This document shows positions 9,105-19,376 of a stretch of DNA of 64,000 nt, one piece after another. The notes below the pieces were generated by a model. That model was given only the letters and a program-made list of their open reading frames with translations, ran no database searches and was not told the DNA's origin. Position numbers and translations under genes: made by a program. The first letter of the stretch is position 1, and the number at the start of each line of letters is the position of its first letter. Source of the DNA: Gammaproteobacteria bacterium (GTDB lineage: Bacteria; Pseudomonadota; Gammaproteobacteria; Pseudomonadales; Pseudohongiellaceae); contig JAGYKB010000008.1 in the NCBI GenBank assembly GCA_018401885.1, forward strand, positions 1 through 64,000, in the 5' to 3' direction.

Positions 9105-10664
9105 ATGAGTTGGCAGAAAGAAGTCGATGAACTCAGGCGGCGCGAGGCGCTCGCCTACCAAATGGGCGGTGAAGAGAGGGTCTCCAGACAGCACGACAAT
9201 GGCAGGCTAACTGTCCGTGAACGTGTTGCTGCGCTCGCAGACGAGGGGAGTTTTCATGAGATTGGGGCGCTTGCTGGCAAAGCGACTTACAACGACGCCG
9301 GCGAGATGCAAGACTTCGTGCCATCGAACTTTGTGTTAGGTACGGCGCTCATCAATGGCCGTAAAGTCGTGTTAGGCGGCGATGACTTTACAGTGCGCGG
9401 AGGCTCGGCAGATGCCAAAGTTGGCGATAAAAGCGGATATGGTGAGCGCTACGCGCTGGAGATGAGGTTGCCGCTTGTTAGACTGATCGATGGCAGCGGC
9501 GGTGGCGGGAGCGTCAAGACTCTTGAGATGGTTGGGCATTCGTATGTACCAGCGCTTAGGGGGATCGAGACTACTATGCGACTTCTCGGTCATGTTCCTG
9601 TTGTTTGTGCGTGCATGGGTTCAGTCGCAGGGCTCGGCGCCGTCCGAACAACGATCTCGCACTTTTCGCTCATGGTCAAAGAGACAAGCCAGATGTTTGT
9701 CGCCGGCCCACCAGTTGTCGAACGCAGCTTCGGCAAGCCTGTTGGTAAAAATGAGTTGGGCGGCTCGCAGATTCATGCGCACGGCAGCGGCGCGGTGGAT
9801 AACGAGGTTGCAAGTGAGGCCGAAGCATTTGAACAGATTGCGCAATTTCTGTCTTACATGCCACAAAGCGTTTGGCATCTACCCCCGCGCACAACTTCGC
9901 ACGATCCAGCCGACCGTAGAGACGAATCCTTGCTCAGCGTGATCCCGCGCGATCGTCGTCAGATGTATGAGGTGCGGGAGGTTATCTCGGGAATTGTTGA
10001 TAAAGAGTCTTTCTTTGAAATCAACGCCGGCTATGGCCGCTCACTCGCGATAGGGCTTGCGCGCCTCGATGGCTACCCTGTAGGAATAATGGCAAACGAT
10101 ACAAAGTTCCACGGCGGGGCTGTAGATGCTCAGTCTTCAGAGAAGATGATGCGCTTCGTCGATCTATGCGACACGTTTCATCTGCCGGTTATCAATCTCG
10201 TCGATAATCCTGGATTCCTCATTGGTATTGAGGCGGAGGAGGCGGGCACAGTGAGACTCGGCAGCAGAGCGCTGATGGCATGCTTGCAAGCGACCGTGCC
10301 TTGGGTGTCGGTTATTATCCGGCGCTGCTACGGCGTTGCCGGCGCAGGACATGGTAATTCCGACGGGCTTAATTTGCGTTACGCCTGGCCTTCCGCCGAC
10401 TGGGGCTCGCTCCCAATCGAAGGCGGAGTGCAGGCGGCATATCGACGCGAAATCGAAGCTGCAGACGATCCAGATGCCAAGCGTCGCGAGATCGAAGCCA
10501 TGCTCGAGCAGTATCGCTCGCCGCTGCGCACAGCTGAGGCGTTTGGTATTGAAGAGGTTATCGACCCGCGCGATACGCGTCCGCTTCTGTGCGACTGGGT
10601 GAAGCTTGCCTACGACCGCACTGCGAGTGAATTGGGCCCTAAAGCGCGAACTACGAGGCCATAG
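9105..10664 (+). CDS. Acyl-CoA carboxylase carboxyltransferase subunit
   Basis: A 519-aa carboxyltransferase of the PccB/MccB type, which transfers CO2 from carboxybiotin to an acyl-CoA. The crotonase-like double domain is visible: GSGGGGSVKTLE and MGSVAGLGAVRTTIS in the N half, and HGGAVDAQSSEKMMRFVDL, NPGFLIGIEAE and GAGHGNSDGLNLRYAWPS in the C half. The partner biotin carboxylase/BCCP subunit is not in this window, so this is either an orphan subunit or pairs in trans. Acetyl-CoA carboxylase AccD is unlikely because there is no N-terminal zinc ribbon and both half-domains are fused. The acyl chain preferred cannot be read from the sequence. Confidence 0.85.
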   Translation: MSWQKEVDELRRREALAYQMGGEERVSRQHDNGRLTVRERVAALADEGSFHEIGALAGKATYNDAGEMQDFVPSNFVLGTALINGRKVVLGGDDFTVRGGSADAKVGDKSGYGERYALEMRLPLVRLIDGSGGGGSVKTLEMVGHSYVPALRGIETTMRLLGHVPVVCACMGSVAGLGAVRTTISHFSLMVKETSQMFVAGPPVVERSFGKPVGKNELGGSQIHAHGSGAVDNEVASEAEAFEQIAQFLSYMPQSVWHLPPRTTSHDPADRRDESLLSVIPRDRRQMYEVREVISGIVDKESFFEINAGYGRSLAIGLARLDGYPVGIMANDTKFHGGAVDAQSSEKMMRFVDLCDTFHLPVINLVDNPGFLIGIEAEEAGTVRLGSRALMACLQATVPWVSVIIRRCYGVAGAGHGNSDGLNLRYAWPSADWGSLPIEGGVQAAYRREIEAADDPDAKRREIEAMLEQYRSPLRTAEAFGIEEVIDPRDTRPLLCDWVKLAYDRTASELGPKARTTRP

Positions 10665-10761
10665 GCCTGCGCTTTACTCATGCGCCGAACGCTTTTTCGC
10701 CTTATACTCAGGCGCTGACTGTTTCTACAAAAAAATAGGAAAGCGCAAAGAGAACAACCCC

Positions 10762-11595
10762 ATGATTTGTTTTACCTTCCACTGCCCCGACAGGCCAGGC
10801 ATTGTCGCCGAGCTGTCAGCTTATCTTGCACAGCAGCGCTGCAATATATTGGCATTAGAACAACATGTTGAAGATGATCGATTTTTCATTCGCATCGAGT
10901 GGGAAGACAATGGGGTATGGCCTGATGCGGCAGCATTTCGGGCGGAATTTTCTACACTGCCTGTGAGTGAGGGAGGCGTGCTCGATATCCATTTCTTCAC
11001 TGCGCCACAGTCACTCGGCCTCTTCGTTTCACGTGAGCCTCATGCGCTACTCGAAGTGCTCAATAAGATTGAGCTTGGCGACCTTGTAGATGCGCAGGTC
11101 AGCTTCATTGTTGGCAATTTCGATCACAGCGCGATTGCTGCAAGGTTAGGGATACCTTTTTACTACATTCCCACCAAAGATAACCCTAGTTTCGAGGAGC
11201 AACAGCTCGAAATTATTGCGAAATATGCGCCTGATTTTATCGGTCTCGCCCGCTATATGAAGATTCTCAGCGCCGAATTCATCGATCAAGCCGCATGTCC
11301 AATTATCAATATTCATCACTCTTTTCTTCCTTCGTTCGTTGGCGCGAAACCCTATGAAATGGCCTACGAGCGTGGCGTCAAATTGATGGGCGCGACATCA
11401 CATTTCGTAATACCGGAACTCGACCAAGGGCCTATCATAGAACAAGATGTTTCTCGCATCCGCTCGGGCTATTCAGTCGATAAGCTCAAGCAGATTGGTC
11501 GCGACACTGAGAAGAAAGTTTTCGCGCAGGCACTAAAAAAGGTGCTCGAGCATAAGGCGGTTGTTTTCCGCGGGCGTACGGTAATTTTCGAATAG
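10762..11595 (+). CDS. purU: Formyltetrahydrofolate deformylase
   Basis: PurU hydrolyses 10-formyltetrahydrofolate to formate and tetrahydrofolate, balancing one-carbon pools with purine and Met/Gly synthesis. The N-terminal ACT domain (FTFHCPDRPGIVAELSAYLA, residues 4-23) is the regulatory part. The C-terminal formyltransferase domain shows NIHHSFLPSF with the catalytic Asn-His pair and SHFVIPELDQGPIIEQD with the catalytic Asp. The ATG at 10762 gives 277 aa, matching the usual 280 and starting directly at the ACT domain; an upstream in-frame extension to 10606 overlaps the carboxylase gene and is rejected. A TATACT-like -10 lies about 60 bp upstream. Confidence 0.93.
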   Translation: MICFTFHCPDRPGIVAELSAYLAQQRCNILALEQHVEDDRFFIRIEWEDNGVWPDAAAFRAEFSTLPVSEGGVLDIHFFTAPQSLGLFVSREPHALLEVLNKIELGDLVDAQVSFIVGNFDHSAIAARLGIPFYYIPTKDNPSFEEQQLEIIAKYAPDFIGLARYMKILSAEFIDQAACPIINIHHSFLPSFVGAKPYEMAYERGVKLMGATSHFVIPELDQGPIIEQDVSRIRSGYSVDKLKQIGRDTEKKVFAQALKKVLEHKAVVFRGRTVIFE

Positions 11596-11631
11596 GGTGG
11601 CGCTGCTTAACCGTTAATTTTAGGAACATTA

Positions 11632-12297
11632 ATGCTCGACTTCTTGCGTGTTAAATCAGTGCCAACGGCTAGCTGGAGTTCGCCTGCGCCGCTCAATTTT
11701 TTTCCGGCGCCGCCTACCTTCATCCTGCTGTGTTTTGGCTTGATGCTGTTTGGCGTCGGTGAGGCGCTTCTCATCAATGCCGGTGTCGGTGTGAGTCCAT
11801 GGACAGTTTTCTCGCAGGGGGTCGCGAATACCTCGGGACTCGGGATAGGAATGTCGACATTCTTCATTGGTATAGGTGTCCTCTTGTTGTGGATCCCGCT
11901 GCGGCAAACCCCAGGTCTTGGCACGCTATTGAATATCATAATCATCGCGGCGGTCATGGAGCTGTCTTTGCCGTATCTCCCTAAGATGACAGGGATTGTG
12001 ATGGGCATTGTGCAGACGCTAATCGGAGTCTTGGTTGTCGGTCTGGGCAGTGGCGTCTATCTGATTGCGAATCTCGGCCCGGGGCCCCGCGATGGTGTCA
12101 TGACAGGCCTGCAGCGAGTCACGGGATTGCCTGTTGCGTTGGTGCGAATGAGCATTGAGCTCACAGTGGTTGGCATTGGGTGGTCGCTTGGCGGCGTTGC
12201 AGGGCTTGGCACGCTGATATTTGCAGTCTTTATCGGGCCTTCAGTGTCGATCGGACTGTATCTTGTGGGTAAATTGAGCGGGCAGTCTGCGCAATGA
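11632..12297 (+). CDS. YczE/YyaS/YitT-type integral membrane protein
   Basis: A 221-aa protein with about five to six membrane segments. It carries the family pattern of a glycine-rich first helix (LMLFGVGEALLINAGVGVSPW near residues 38-58) and a LGPGPRDGVMTGL loop near residues 148-160. This matches the YczE-like membrane family, whose biochemical role is not settled. Its stop overlaps the tadA start by four bases (ATGA), so the two are translationally coupled. It starts at ATG 36 bp after purU. Transport is only a guess. Confidence 0.75.
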   Translation: MLDFLRVKSVPTASWSSPAPLNFFPAPPTFILLCFGLMLFGVGEALLINAGVGVSPWTVFSQGVANTSGLGIGMSTFFIGIGVLLLWIPLRQTPGLGTLLNIIIIAAVMELSLPYLPKMTGIVMGIVQTLIGVLVVGLGSGVYLIANLGPGPRDGVMTGLQRVTGLPVALVRMSIELTVVGIGWSLGGVAGLGTLIFAVFIGPSVSIGLYLVGKLSGQSAQ

Positions 12298-12773
12298 GCA
12301 AAGCAACCGACGACTCAGATTCAGCCGAGCGAGATGCCCTGTGGATGCAGCTTGCGCTGGAACAAGCGCGGCTCGCCGAGTCACAGGGCGAAGTCCCAGT
12401 TGGTGCGGTATTAGTTATCGGAGAAGCACTCGTCGCCGCGGCGTATAATGCACCTATTAGTGGCTGTGACCCGAGTGCACATGCCGAAATAGCGGTTTTG
12501 CGCAAGGCAGCCGGGCTGCTTAATAACTACCGGCTGCCGACCGCGACTCTCTATGTCACCATCGAGCCCTGTACTATGTGCATGGGAGCTATAATCCATT
12601 CGAGGGTGCAGCGGGTGGTTTTCGGTGCTCGCGAACCGAGAGCTGGGGCTGTGGTAAGCCAGCTGAAGCTTGCAGAGCAGGATTTTTACAACCATCGAGT
12701 GGAAGTGACCGAAGGGGTTCTCGCCGATGAATGCGGCGCTCTGGTGTCCTCTTTTTTTCGCTCTCGGCGCTAA
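12294..12773 (+). CDS. tadA: tRNA adenosine(34) deaminase
   Basis: TadA converts A34 to inosine in the anticodon of tRNA-Arg(ACG); such a tRNA is encoded at the far end of this window. The zinc-dependent cytidine/deoxycytidylate deaminase fold is clear: SAHAEIAVLRKAAG (zinc His and catalytic Glu) near residue 61 and PCTMCMGAI (two zinc Cys) near residue 92. Length 159 aa is normal. The start ATG overlaps the stop of the preceding membrane-protein gene. A lipoprotein gene and purL follow, an order common in Gammaproteobacteria. Confidence 0.95.
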   Translation: MSKATDDSDSAERDALWMQLALEQARLAESQGEVPVGAVLVIGEALVAAAYNAPISGCDPSAHAEIAVLRKAAGLLNNYRLPTATLYVTIEPCTMCMGAIIHSRVQRVVFGAREPRAGAVVSQLKLAEQDFYNHRVEVTEGVLADECGALVSSFFRSRR

Positions 12774-12902
12774 GGGTTCGATCGAGAATTAGGTTGACGC
12801 TGTGGTGAGTCGGCTGCGAGCGCGCCGTCTTGCTTCAAAGCTCAGATAGCTGTACCTTTTCATGGCTTCCAACTGCATTAAGCTTTCTTCCGAGCACAAT
12901 TC

Positions 12903-13487
12903 ATGGCATCACTCTATTGCGCAATCAAACATCATCTACCGAAGGTGCAGCGCCTGGTAATTGCAGTTAAGAGACTTTTACTCGTTGTCATCTGCGGCGC
13001 GCTGCTTAGCGGATGCGTGACCAATGTTCAGGCATTCAAGGCCTACATCGGAGACGCAAATTCACAGGTTCAGACGTCATTGATTCGTGGTGGGCAGTTA
13101 GTCCGAACCGATTTAATGAATCGCTATGTTGATGTCGTCCGATTCTTGCGTGTCGACGATATGGAGCTTCGCTCGAACGAGCAGATCGCTGCAGTTGAAG
13201 TTGTTCCCGGCCATCGTGAAATAGAGGTCTATTATTCGTGGGATCATGGCAGCCAGCGAGGCCTCGCCCCAGCCTTAGTTGATTACGCCGCCGCGCAGAC
13301 GAGCGTGAGTCGGGTAATAAGGTTCACAGCGCTGCCCGGAGAGATCTATACCGTGCACGCCGAGCCAACTTTTCTGGGTGAGCGCCAAGATATCACAACA
13401 CTCGCAGCGGTAGATTTTTGGGTTGAGGACTCCGGTGGCACAGCCGTGGTGCCTCCCGAGAAGGCGCAAATCCCACCGAGGCTTTAG
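12903..13487 (+). CDS. Putative lipoprotein, unknown function
   Basis: A 194-aa protein with a basic N-terminal stretch, a hydrophobic core (RLLLVVICGALLSGC, residues 24-38) and a lipobox ending LLSGC, so Cys38 is the likely lipidated residue. The mature part has no motif I recognise; it looks beta-rich. The 37-residue signal peptide is long, and a GTG at 12945 would give a more usual one, but no clear ribosome binding site decides between them. It lies between tadA and purL. A palindrome follows its stop by 20 bp. Confidence 0.6.
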   Translation: MASLYCAIKHHLPKVQRLVIAVKRLLLVVICGALLSGCVTNVQAFKAYIGDANSQVQTSLIRGGQLVRTDLMNRYVDVVRFLRVDDMELRSNEQIAAVEVVPGHREIEVYYSWDHGSQRGLAPALVDYAAAQTSVSRVIRFTALPGEIYTVHAEPTFLGERQDITTLAAVDFWVEDSGGTAVVPPEKAQIPPRL

Positions 13488-13507
13488 TTTCTCCCTTGTC
13501 CTTTGAT

Positions 13508-13528
13508 TTGCGCTCAAATTGAGCGCAA
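13508..13528. promoter_or_regulatory. Perfect 10+1+10 palindrome upstream of purL
   Basis: The arm TTGCGCTCAA is repeated exactly on the opposite strand around a single central A. It sits 20 bp after the lipoprotein stop and 66 bp before the purL start. A TATCAT hexamer at 13546-13551 could serve as a -10 box, which would place the palindrome over the -35 region. It can be an operator or, as RNA, a hairpin; there is only a weak T-rich follow-up. Confidence 0.5.
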
Positions 13529-13594
13529 TTTGATGCTATTTCGGCTATCATGGCGCGCTTCAGATTTGAGAGTCTCGTCACAAGGACCCATACG

Positions 13595-16500
13595 ATGCAC
13601 GCGTTGTTCGGAGCGGCAGCTCTTTCGGAATTCAAAACATCTAGGCTTCTCGCCACCCTCCAAGCTGCAGTGCCCTCCGTCCTAGCGATTGATGCACGAT
13701 TCCTTCACCTAGTCGAATCTTCGCCCCTAACAGACGGCGAGTCAGAAACGCTTAATTCGCTTCTGCGGTACGGAGAAGAATTGCACGGCACCACCGAATC
13801 GTTTCAGGCGACAGCGCTGTCACTTCATAGATTGGTGGTTCCGCGTAAAGGGACTCTCTCGCCCTGGTCTAGCAAAGCCACCGATATCTTACATAACTGC
13901 GGCCTCGAAAAGGTGCGCCGAGTGGAGCGAGGAATCGTCTATACACTCTCACTTAGCGCTCAGCTGGCGCCTGATGAACTGTCGCGCGTTGATTCATTGC
14001 TTCACGATAGAATGACACAGTCGGTGCTCGATGGCGTACAACAGGCAGAGAGCTTATTTCAGCGTGCTGAGCCGCAGGAGATGAAGAGTATTGACCTGCT
14101 AGAGAAGGGCAGAGCTGCATTAGAGCAGGCAAATACAGCGTTGGGCCTCGCGCTCGCTGAAGATGAAATTGACTACCTTAGCGCGCAGTTTACGAAACTT
14201 GGGCGCAATCCCAACGACATCGAGTTAATGATGTTCGCTCAGGCGAACTCCGAGCATTGCAGGCACAAAATTTTTAATGCGAGCTGGGAAATCGGCGGCG
14301 AGCAAATGCCTCATTCGCTTTTCGGTATGATCCGCAATACTTATAAAGCGTCTCCCGACGGCGTTCTGTCTGCCTATTCAGATAATGCGGCGGTCATGAG
14401 GGGCTTCACCGCCGAGCGCTTTATGCCGGGTGCTGAGGACCAGCGCTATCGGTTTAGCACCGAGCCTATCCACATATTGATGAAAGTAGAGACACACAAT
14501 CATCCAACTGCAATTGCACCATTTCCTGGGTCAGCAACGGGTTCTGGTGGAGAAATTCGAGACGAAGGCGCAACCGGAATTGGCTCCAAGCCTAAAGCTG
14601 GCCTTACTGGTTTCTCGGTGTCAAATCTAAGAATTCCTGCTCTCCCGCAACCTTGGGAAGTTGACTTCGGCAAGCCAGCTCACATTGCCTCTGCGCTGGA
14701 TATTATGCTTGAAGGTCCGATAGGTGGAGCCTCGTTCAATAACGAATTTGGTCGTCCAAACTTGTGTGGGTATTTTCGCAGCTTTGAAGAAGAATGGATA
14801 AATGACGCCGGCGAGAGCGAAGTGCGCGGCTATCATAAACCGATAATGATAGCCGGTGGCCTTGGCAATATCCGCGACGGCCATGTTACGAAAGAAGGTA
14901 TCGATACTGGCGCTCAGCTAATCGTATTGGGCGGCCCTGCTATGTTGATTGGTCTCGGCGGCGGCGCTGCATCATCTATGGCAGCGGGGGCCGGAAATGA
15001 AGATCTCGACTTTGCCTCGGTGCAGCGCGAGAACCCAGAAATGGAACGTCGCTGTCAGGAGGTCATCGACCGCTGCTGGCAAATGGGTGACGCAAATCCG
15101 ATTGCCTTTATCCACGATGTTGGCGCCGGCGGACTCTCAAACGCTCTGCCGGAATTGGTGAAAGACGGCGGCACCGGTGGACGCTTTAATTTGCGTGCCA
15201 TTCCGAGTTCTGAATCGCAAATGTCGCCGCTAGAAATTTGGTGCAACGAATCGCAAGAGCGTTATGTGCTCGCGGTCAAACCCGAAAACATCGAGGTGTT
15301 CGACGCCCTCTGTCGTCGTGAGCGTTGTCCTTACGCAGTGGTCGGCGAAGCAACCGAGGAAAAGCGGATTGAGCTTTCTGATGCACATTTTGGCAACAAA
15401 CCTATCGACTTACCGATGGATGTTCTTTTCGGTAAGCCTCCTAAGATGCACCGCAAGGTCGATTCCAGTTCGGTGCGCGAATCATTATTTGATACGCGTT
15501 CCATCGAGCTTAGCGACGCGATAACGCGAGTGCTAAGCTTGCCCAGTGTTGCGAGTAAAGGCTTTTTGATTACGATTGGCGACCGAACGATCACTGGGCT
15601 CGTGCACCGTGATCAAATGGTGGGGCCATGGCAGGTGCCGGTTGCCGATGCGGCGGTTACTGCCAACTCATTTAATGGTTACACAGGCGAGGCGATGGCG
15701 ATGGGAGAGCGTACGCCGCTAGCACTGCTCAATGCGCCTGCCTCCGGCCGCATGGCCATTGGTGAGTCGTTAACCAACATCCTGTGCGCTGACATCCAAT
15801 CGCTCGGTGACATAAAACTGTCGGCGAATTGGATGGTGGCTGCGGGTTACGGTACCGAAGACGACAAGCTCTACAAGACCGTAGAGGCGGTGGCAATGAC
15901 CCTTTGCCCAGAGCTCGGCATTTGCATTCCAGTCGGTAAAGATTCCATGTCCATGCGGACAGTTTGGGAGCAAGAAGGTGAATCTCGGAGTAATACTGCG
16001 CCGCTCTCACTTGTTATCTCGGCGTTTGCGCCGCTGAAAGATATTCGAGGAACGCTCACGCCCCAGTTAAAAACTAACGCCGGCGATACGCAGCTAGTGC
16101 TCATCGATTTGGGGCGCGGTAAAAACAGACTCGGTGGCTCTGCACTTGGACAAGTATTCCGCACGCTCGAAGGTACAGCACCAGACCTCGACGCGGCGAG
16201 TGACATGTTAGGGCTTTTTTCGCTATTAAAAGCGGCGCGCAGCGAAGGGCTCCTACTTGCGTATCACGATCGCGCCGATGGAGGCCTTTTAACCACAGTG
16301 GTGGAAATGGCTTTCGCCGGTCGCTGCGGTGTCACGCTCGACTTGGCGAGCGCTGCACCAATCGAAGCCTTGTTTAGCGAAGAGCTTGGGGTAGTCGTGC
16401 AAATCCGTAGCGCGCATAGAGTGCGTTTTAACGAACTTGCCAATGAAGCAGGGTTAGGCGACTGCACACACACTATTGCAACTGTCGAGACAAACGATGC

Positions 16501-17518
16501 GGGTCGGGAAAACCCGCGTCTGACAGTGCTCTCGCGTGGTGAAACACTCTATTCTGAGTCACTTTCTTCGTTGCAGCGCACGTGGGCAGAGACCAGTTAT
16601 CACATGCAAAAATTGCGAGATAACTCTGATTGCGCGCAAGAAGAATACGACTTGCTCCTCGATTCGAAGGACCCGGGCCTTAATGCGGCACTGAGTTTCG
16701 ACGTGAATGATGATATTGCAGCGCCATATATTGCGAAGGGTGTTCGTCCTAAAGTTGCTGTTTTGCGTGAGCAGGGTGTGAATGGTCAGGTCGAGATGGC
16801 AGCGGCGTTCGATCGCGCTGGCTTCGAGGCGATAGATGTCCACATGACCGACTTGCTGCAGGGGCGGCGAAGCCTCACCGAATTTTCGACGCTCGTTGCC
16901 TGCGGTGGTTTTTCCTACGGCGACGTCTTGGGCGCTGGCGGTGGCTGGGCAAAAACGATTCTGTTTAATGAGGCATTGCGCACACAGTTCGAGGCGTTCT
17001 TCGCCAATCCCAACACGCTCAGTCTAGGCGTGTGTAACGGCTGTCAGATGTTATCGCATCTAGCTGACCTCATCCCCGGCGCTCGCCACTGGCCTTCATT
17101 CCAGCGCAATCGCTCCGAGCAGTTCGAAGGACGCCTTTCGCTCGTGCGAATCGAAGACTCCAATTCTGCCTTTATGCACGACATGCAGGGTTCGCGATTC
17201 GCTATTGCCGTAGCTCACGGTGAGGGGAGGGCAAGTTTTGCCTCCACTGTTGATGCCGAGGCCTTCGCGGCGTCCAATATGGCAGCGATGCGTTATGTAG
17301 ATGCGCGTGGTGAAAAAACCATGCTCTATCCCTCTAATCCTAACGGGGCGAGCGATGCGATTGCCGGCATAAGCAGCGAGGATGGTCGTGTAACTCTAAT
17401 GATGCCACATCCAGAGCGGGTATTCCGAGCGAGTCAGAATTCTTGGCATCCAGAGGAGTGGAAAGAAGACGCGCCGAGTATGCGTCTATTTCGCAATGCG
17501 CGTCGCTGGCATGGTTAA
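13595..17518 (+). CDS. purL: Phosphoribosylformylglycinamidine synthase
   Basis: PurL makes FGAM from FGAR, glutamine and ATP in step four of purine synthesis. The single-chain large form is present (1307 aa; E. coli about 1295). Visible are the N-terminal PurS-like region, the first AIRS-like domain with [12 protein letters not shown] and [20 protein letters not shown], a second AIRS-like half with [18 protein letters not shown], and a C-terminal class I glutaminase with [12 protein letters not shown] (nucleophile Cys) and [10 protein letters not shown] (catalytic His-Pro-Glu). ATG 13595 is chosen because AAGGA lies eight bases upstream and the protein then begins like its family; the frame is open back to 13550. 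Confidence 0.97.
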   Translation: MHALFGAAALSEFKTSRLLATLQAAVPSVLAIDARFLHLVESSPLTDGESETLNSLLRYGEELHGTTESFQATALSLHRLVVPRKGTLSPWSSKATDILHNCGLEKVRRVERGIVYTLSLSAQLAPDELSRVDSLLHDRMTQSVLDGVQQAESLFQRAEPQEMKSIDLLEKGRAALEQANTALGLALAEDEIDYLSAQFTKLGRNPNDIELMMFAQANSEHCRHKIFNASWEIGGEQMPHSLFGMIRNTYKASPDGVLSAYSDNAAVMRGFTAERFMPGAEDQRYRFSTEPIHILMKVETHNHPTAIAPFPGSATGSGGEIRDEGATGIGSKPKAGLTGFSVSNLRIPALPQPWEVDFGKPAHIASALDIMLEGPIGGASFNNEFGRPNLCGYFRSFEEEWINDAGESEVRGYHKPIMIAGGLGNIRDGHVTKEGIDTGAQLIVLGGPAMLIGLGGGAASSMAAGAGNEDLDFASVQRENPEMERRCQEVIDRCWQMGDANPIAFIHDVGAGGLSNALPELVKDGGTGGRFNLRAIPSSESQMSPLEIWCNESQERYVLAVKPENIEVFDALCRRERCPYAVVGEATEEKRIELSDAHFGNKPIDLPMDVLFGKPPKMHRKVDSSSVRESLFDTRSIELSDAITRVLSLPSVASKGFLITIGDRTITGLVHRDQMVGPWQVPVADAAVTANSFNGYTGEAMAMGERTPLALLNAPASGRMAIGESLTNILCADIQSLGDIKLSANWMVAAGYGTEDDKLYKTVEAVAMTLCPELGICIPVGKDSMSMRTVWEQEGESRSNTAPLSLVISAFAPLKDIRGTLTPQLKTNAGDTQLVLIDLGRGKNRLGGSALGQVFRTLEGTAPDLDAASDMLGLFSLLKAARSEGLLLAYHDRADGGLLTTVVEMAFAGRCGVTLDLASAAPIEALFSEELGVVVQIRSAHRVRFNELANEAGLGDCTHTIATVETNDAGRENPRLTVLSRGETLYSESLSSLQRTWAETSYHMQKLRDNSDCAQEEYDLLLDSKDPGLNAALSFDVNDDIAAPYIAKGVRPKVAVLREQGVNGQVEMAAAFDRAGFEAIDVHMTDLLQGRRSLTEFSTLVACGGFSYGDVLGAGGGWAKTILFNEALRTQFEAFFANPNTLSLGVCNGCQMLSHLADLIPGARHWPSFQRNRSEQFEGRLSLVRIEDSNSAFMHDMQGSRFAIAVAHGEGRASFASTVDAEAFAASNMAAMRYVDARGEKTMLYPSNPNGASDAIAGISSEDGRVTLMMPHPERVFRASQNSWHPEEWKEDAPSMRLFRNARRWHG

Positions 17519-17732
17519 TAGGGGTGAATCGCAGAAAGAACGGCTTGAGTCCGTTGTTCGAATGCGGCACTGGCTGTATCAGCTAAGGTGCCCGGAAGTC
17601 AGCGGTGCAGGCTAAGCGTTAGGCCGACTTATCAGATACTTACGTAAAATTAGGGCTTCTGCGCTAAGCAAAAGTCTCTATAATGCATCGTTTTTCGCGG
17701 GGAGACCCGCATAGCAAAGGCGGGAGAAGCCA
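17519..17732 (+). promoter_or_regulatory. purE promoter and leader with two alternative hairpins
   Basis: A TATAAT -10 hexamer lies at 17679-17684 with only a weak -35. In the leader, CCCGC at 17706-17710 can pair with GCGGG at 17697-17701 across a GAGA tetraloop, or with GCGGG at 17720-17724, which overlaps the Shine-Dalgarno GGGAG at 17722-17726. The two pairings exclude each other. The stems are only five base pairs, so this may be chance. No purine riboswitch core is seen. Confidence 0.4.
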
Positions 17733-18245
17733 ATGCCAGATCTAGAAGTCGCAGACCAAGTTAAAAGCAGCGGCGTTCGAGTGTCGATAATTATGGGATC
17801 GAAGTCAGACCTTGAGACCATGCGCGCGGCGACTACACCCTTGTCCGAGCTGGGAGTCGAATTTGAGCTCAAGATTGTCTCAGCCCATCGAACTCCGGCA
17901 CGGCTTTTCGAGTTCGCAAGCAATGCACACACGCATGGCATCGATGTCATTATAGCGGGTGCTGGCGGCGCAGCTCACCTCGCCGGCATGACTGCAGCGA
18001 TGACGCATCTCCCCGTTATTGCAGTGCCCGTATCGAGCAAACAGCTTAAGGGCATGGACAGTCTTCTTTCGATGGTACAGATGCCCAAAGGTGTTGCCGT
18101 CGCCTGTCAGGCGATTGGTGAGGCGGGAGCTTACAATGCAGGTCTTATGGCGGCGCAAATTTTGGCGCTAAAAGACGCAGACCTATGTCGGCGGCTAATC
18201 GCATGGCGCCAAGCACAAACCGACAGCATACCGGTGGACGTTTAG
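17733..18245 (+). CDS. purE: N5-carboxyaminoimidazole ribonucleotide mutase
   Basis: PurE (class I) isomerises N5-CAIR to CAIR in purine synthesis. The family signature is clear: [16 protein letters not shown] near residue 20, [13 protein letters not shown] near 50 and [13 protein letters not shown] near 74. Length 170 aa is typical. GGGAG six bases upstream supports the start. The stop is two bases before the purK start, so PurE and PurK, which act in sequence, are cotranscribed. Confidence 0.96.
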   Translation: MPDLEVADQVKSSGVRVSIIMGSKSDLETMRAATTPLSELGVEFELKIVSAHRTPARLFEFASNAHTHGIDVIIAGAGGAAHLAGMTAAMTHLPVIAVPVSSKQLKGMDSLLSMVQMPKGVAVACQAIGEAGAYNAGLMAAQILALKDADLCRRLIAWRQAQTDSIPVDV

Positions 18246-18247
18246 AG

Positions 18248-19369
18248 ATGCAGATAGGAATTATCGGCTGCGGCCAACTTGCGCGAATGCTTGCCCTCGC
18301 GGGGTGGCCTTTAGGATTAAAATTTTCTTTTTTAGCAGAGCCCGGTGATACCGGCGACTGCGTTCTCGGACTCGGCAATTTGGTTTCTATGCCTGATGAT
18401 TTCGAGACGATGTCCGCAGCCGCGCTTGCCGAATGGGTCTATTTCGCGCTCGATAAACCTAGCGTGATTACCGTCGAAAAAGAAAGCGTGCCAGTCGATT
18501 TGCTAGAAGCCCTAAAGACACACTGCGCAGTTTATCCAGACCCTAAAGCAGTGCGAATCTGTCAGAACCGCGGTTGCGAAAAAGAATTTATCGAAGGAGT
18601 CGGTGCCACGATGGCACCGAAGATTATCGTTAACACAATGGAAGAACTCGAGGCGGCGATCGAACAACTCGGCTTTCCCGTTATCGTTAAAACCTGCGAG
18701 GAAGGCTACGACGGCTTGAATCAATGGAAGATGGATGTCGCAGGCGATTTAGTCAAGTTTCTTGCATCGCACGACTCAATTGTGGAATCAGTAGTTGAGA
18801 AACGGGTGAATTTTAGTCGCGAAATTTCACTGATTCTTGTGCGAGCAGCAGACGGTAGAACAGCCTCTTATCCCGCTACACAGAACTGGCATGAGGGAGG
18901 TATTCTTCGGGCTTCACTTGCCCCTGCTCAGAATATCGATAATGACCTAGCTAAACAAATCGAAGACCTGGCAGAAAGAGTGCTTGGCAATATCGACTAT
19001 GTCGGTGTACTTGCTATCGAGTGTTTCGTCGTCGATGGCAAGCTCTTGGTGAACGAACTCGCCCCGCGCGTTCATAACAGCGGTCATTGGACCCAGCAGG
19101 GCGCAGCGACGAGTCAATTCGAGAATCACCTGCGTGCGATTGCGGGTCTGCCGCTTGGCAGTACTGACGTACATGGTTTCGCCGGAATGGTTAATCTTTT
19201 AGGCGTTGAGATTGATGCGCAAACCGCGTTGAAACCGAATGCGTTCTTCCATACCTACAATAAATCTGTTCGACCTAATCGGAAAGTTGGGCACATCAAT
19301 ATCGTGCATAATGACGCGAACTCGCTCAAGCTGCAGCTAGATAAGACGCTCGCGGCCATCTACTCATAA
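18248..19369 (+). CDS. purK: N5-carboxyaminoimidazole ribonucleotide synthase
   Basis: PurK uses ATP and bicarbonate to carboxylate AIR to N5-CAIR, the substrate of PurE encoded just upstream. The start MQIGIIGCGQLARMLALAG is the family N-terminal phosphate-binding loop. The ATP-grasp core shows FPVIVKTCEEGYDGLNQW and NELAPRVHNSGHWTQQGA, with the latter the usual substrate and metal region. The ATG at 18248 gives 373 aa; the longer frame from 18185 overlaps purE and adds a non-family extension. It converges with the Nudix gene with seven bases between stops. Confidence 0.95.
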   Translation: MQIGIIGCGQLARMLALAGWPLGLKFSFLAEPGDTGDCVLGLGNLVSMPDDFETMSAAALAEWVYFALDKPSVITVEKESVPVDLLEALKTHCAVYPDPKAVRICQNRGCEKEFIEGVGATMAPKIIVNTMEELEAAIEQLGFPVIVKTCEEGYDGLNQWKMDVAGDLVKFLASHDSIVESVVEKRVNFSREISLILVRAADGRTASYPATQNWHEGGILRASLAPAQNIDNDLAKQIEDLAERVLGNIDYVGVLAIECFVVDGKLLVNELAPRVHNSGHWTQQGAATSQFENHLRAIAGLPLGSTDVHGFAGMVNLLGVEIDAQTALKPNAFFHTYNKSVRPNRKVGHINIVHNDANSLKLQLDKTLAAIYS

Positions 19370-19376
19370 TTGATTG

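Noticed and set aside
9105..10664. AccD subunit of acetyl-CoA carboxylase
   Set aside because: It lacks the N-terminal zinc ribbon and has both carboxyltransferase halves in one chain.
10606..10761. N-terminal extension of purU
   Set aside because: It overlaps the carboxylase gene and the ACT domain begins at ATG 10762 with normal length.
17519..17732. Purine riboswitch upstream of purE
   Set aside because: No three-way junction core with the conserved loop bases could be found; only short hairpins are present.
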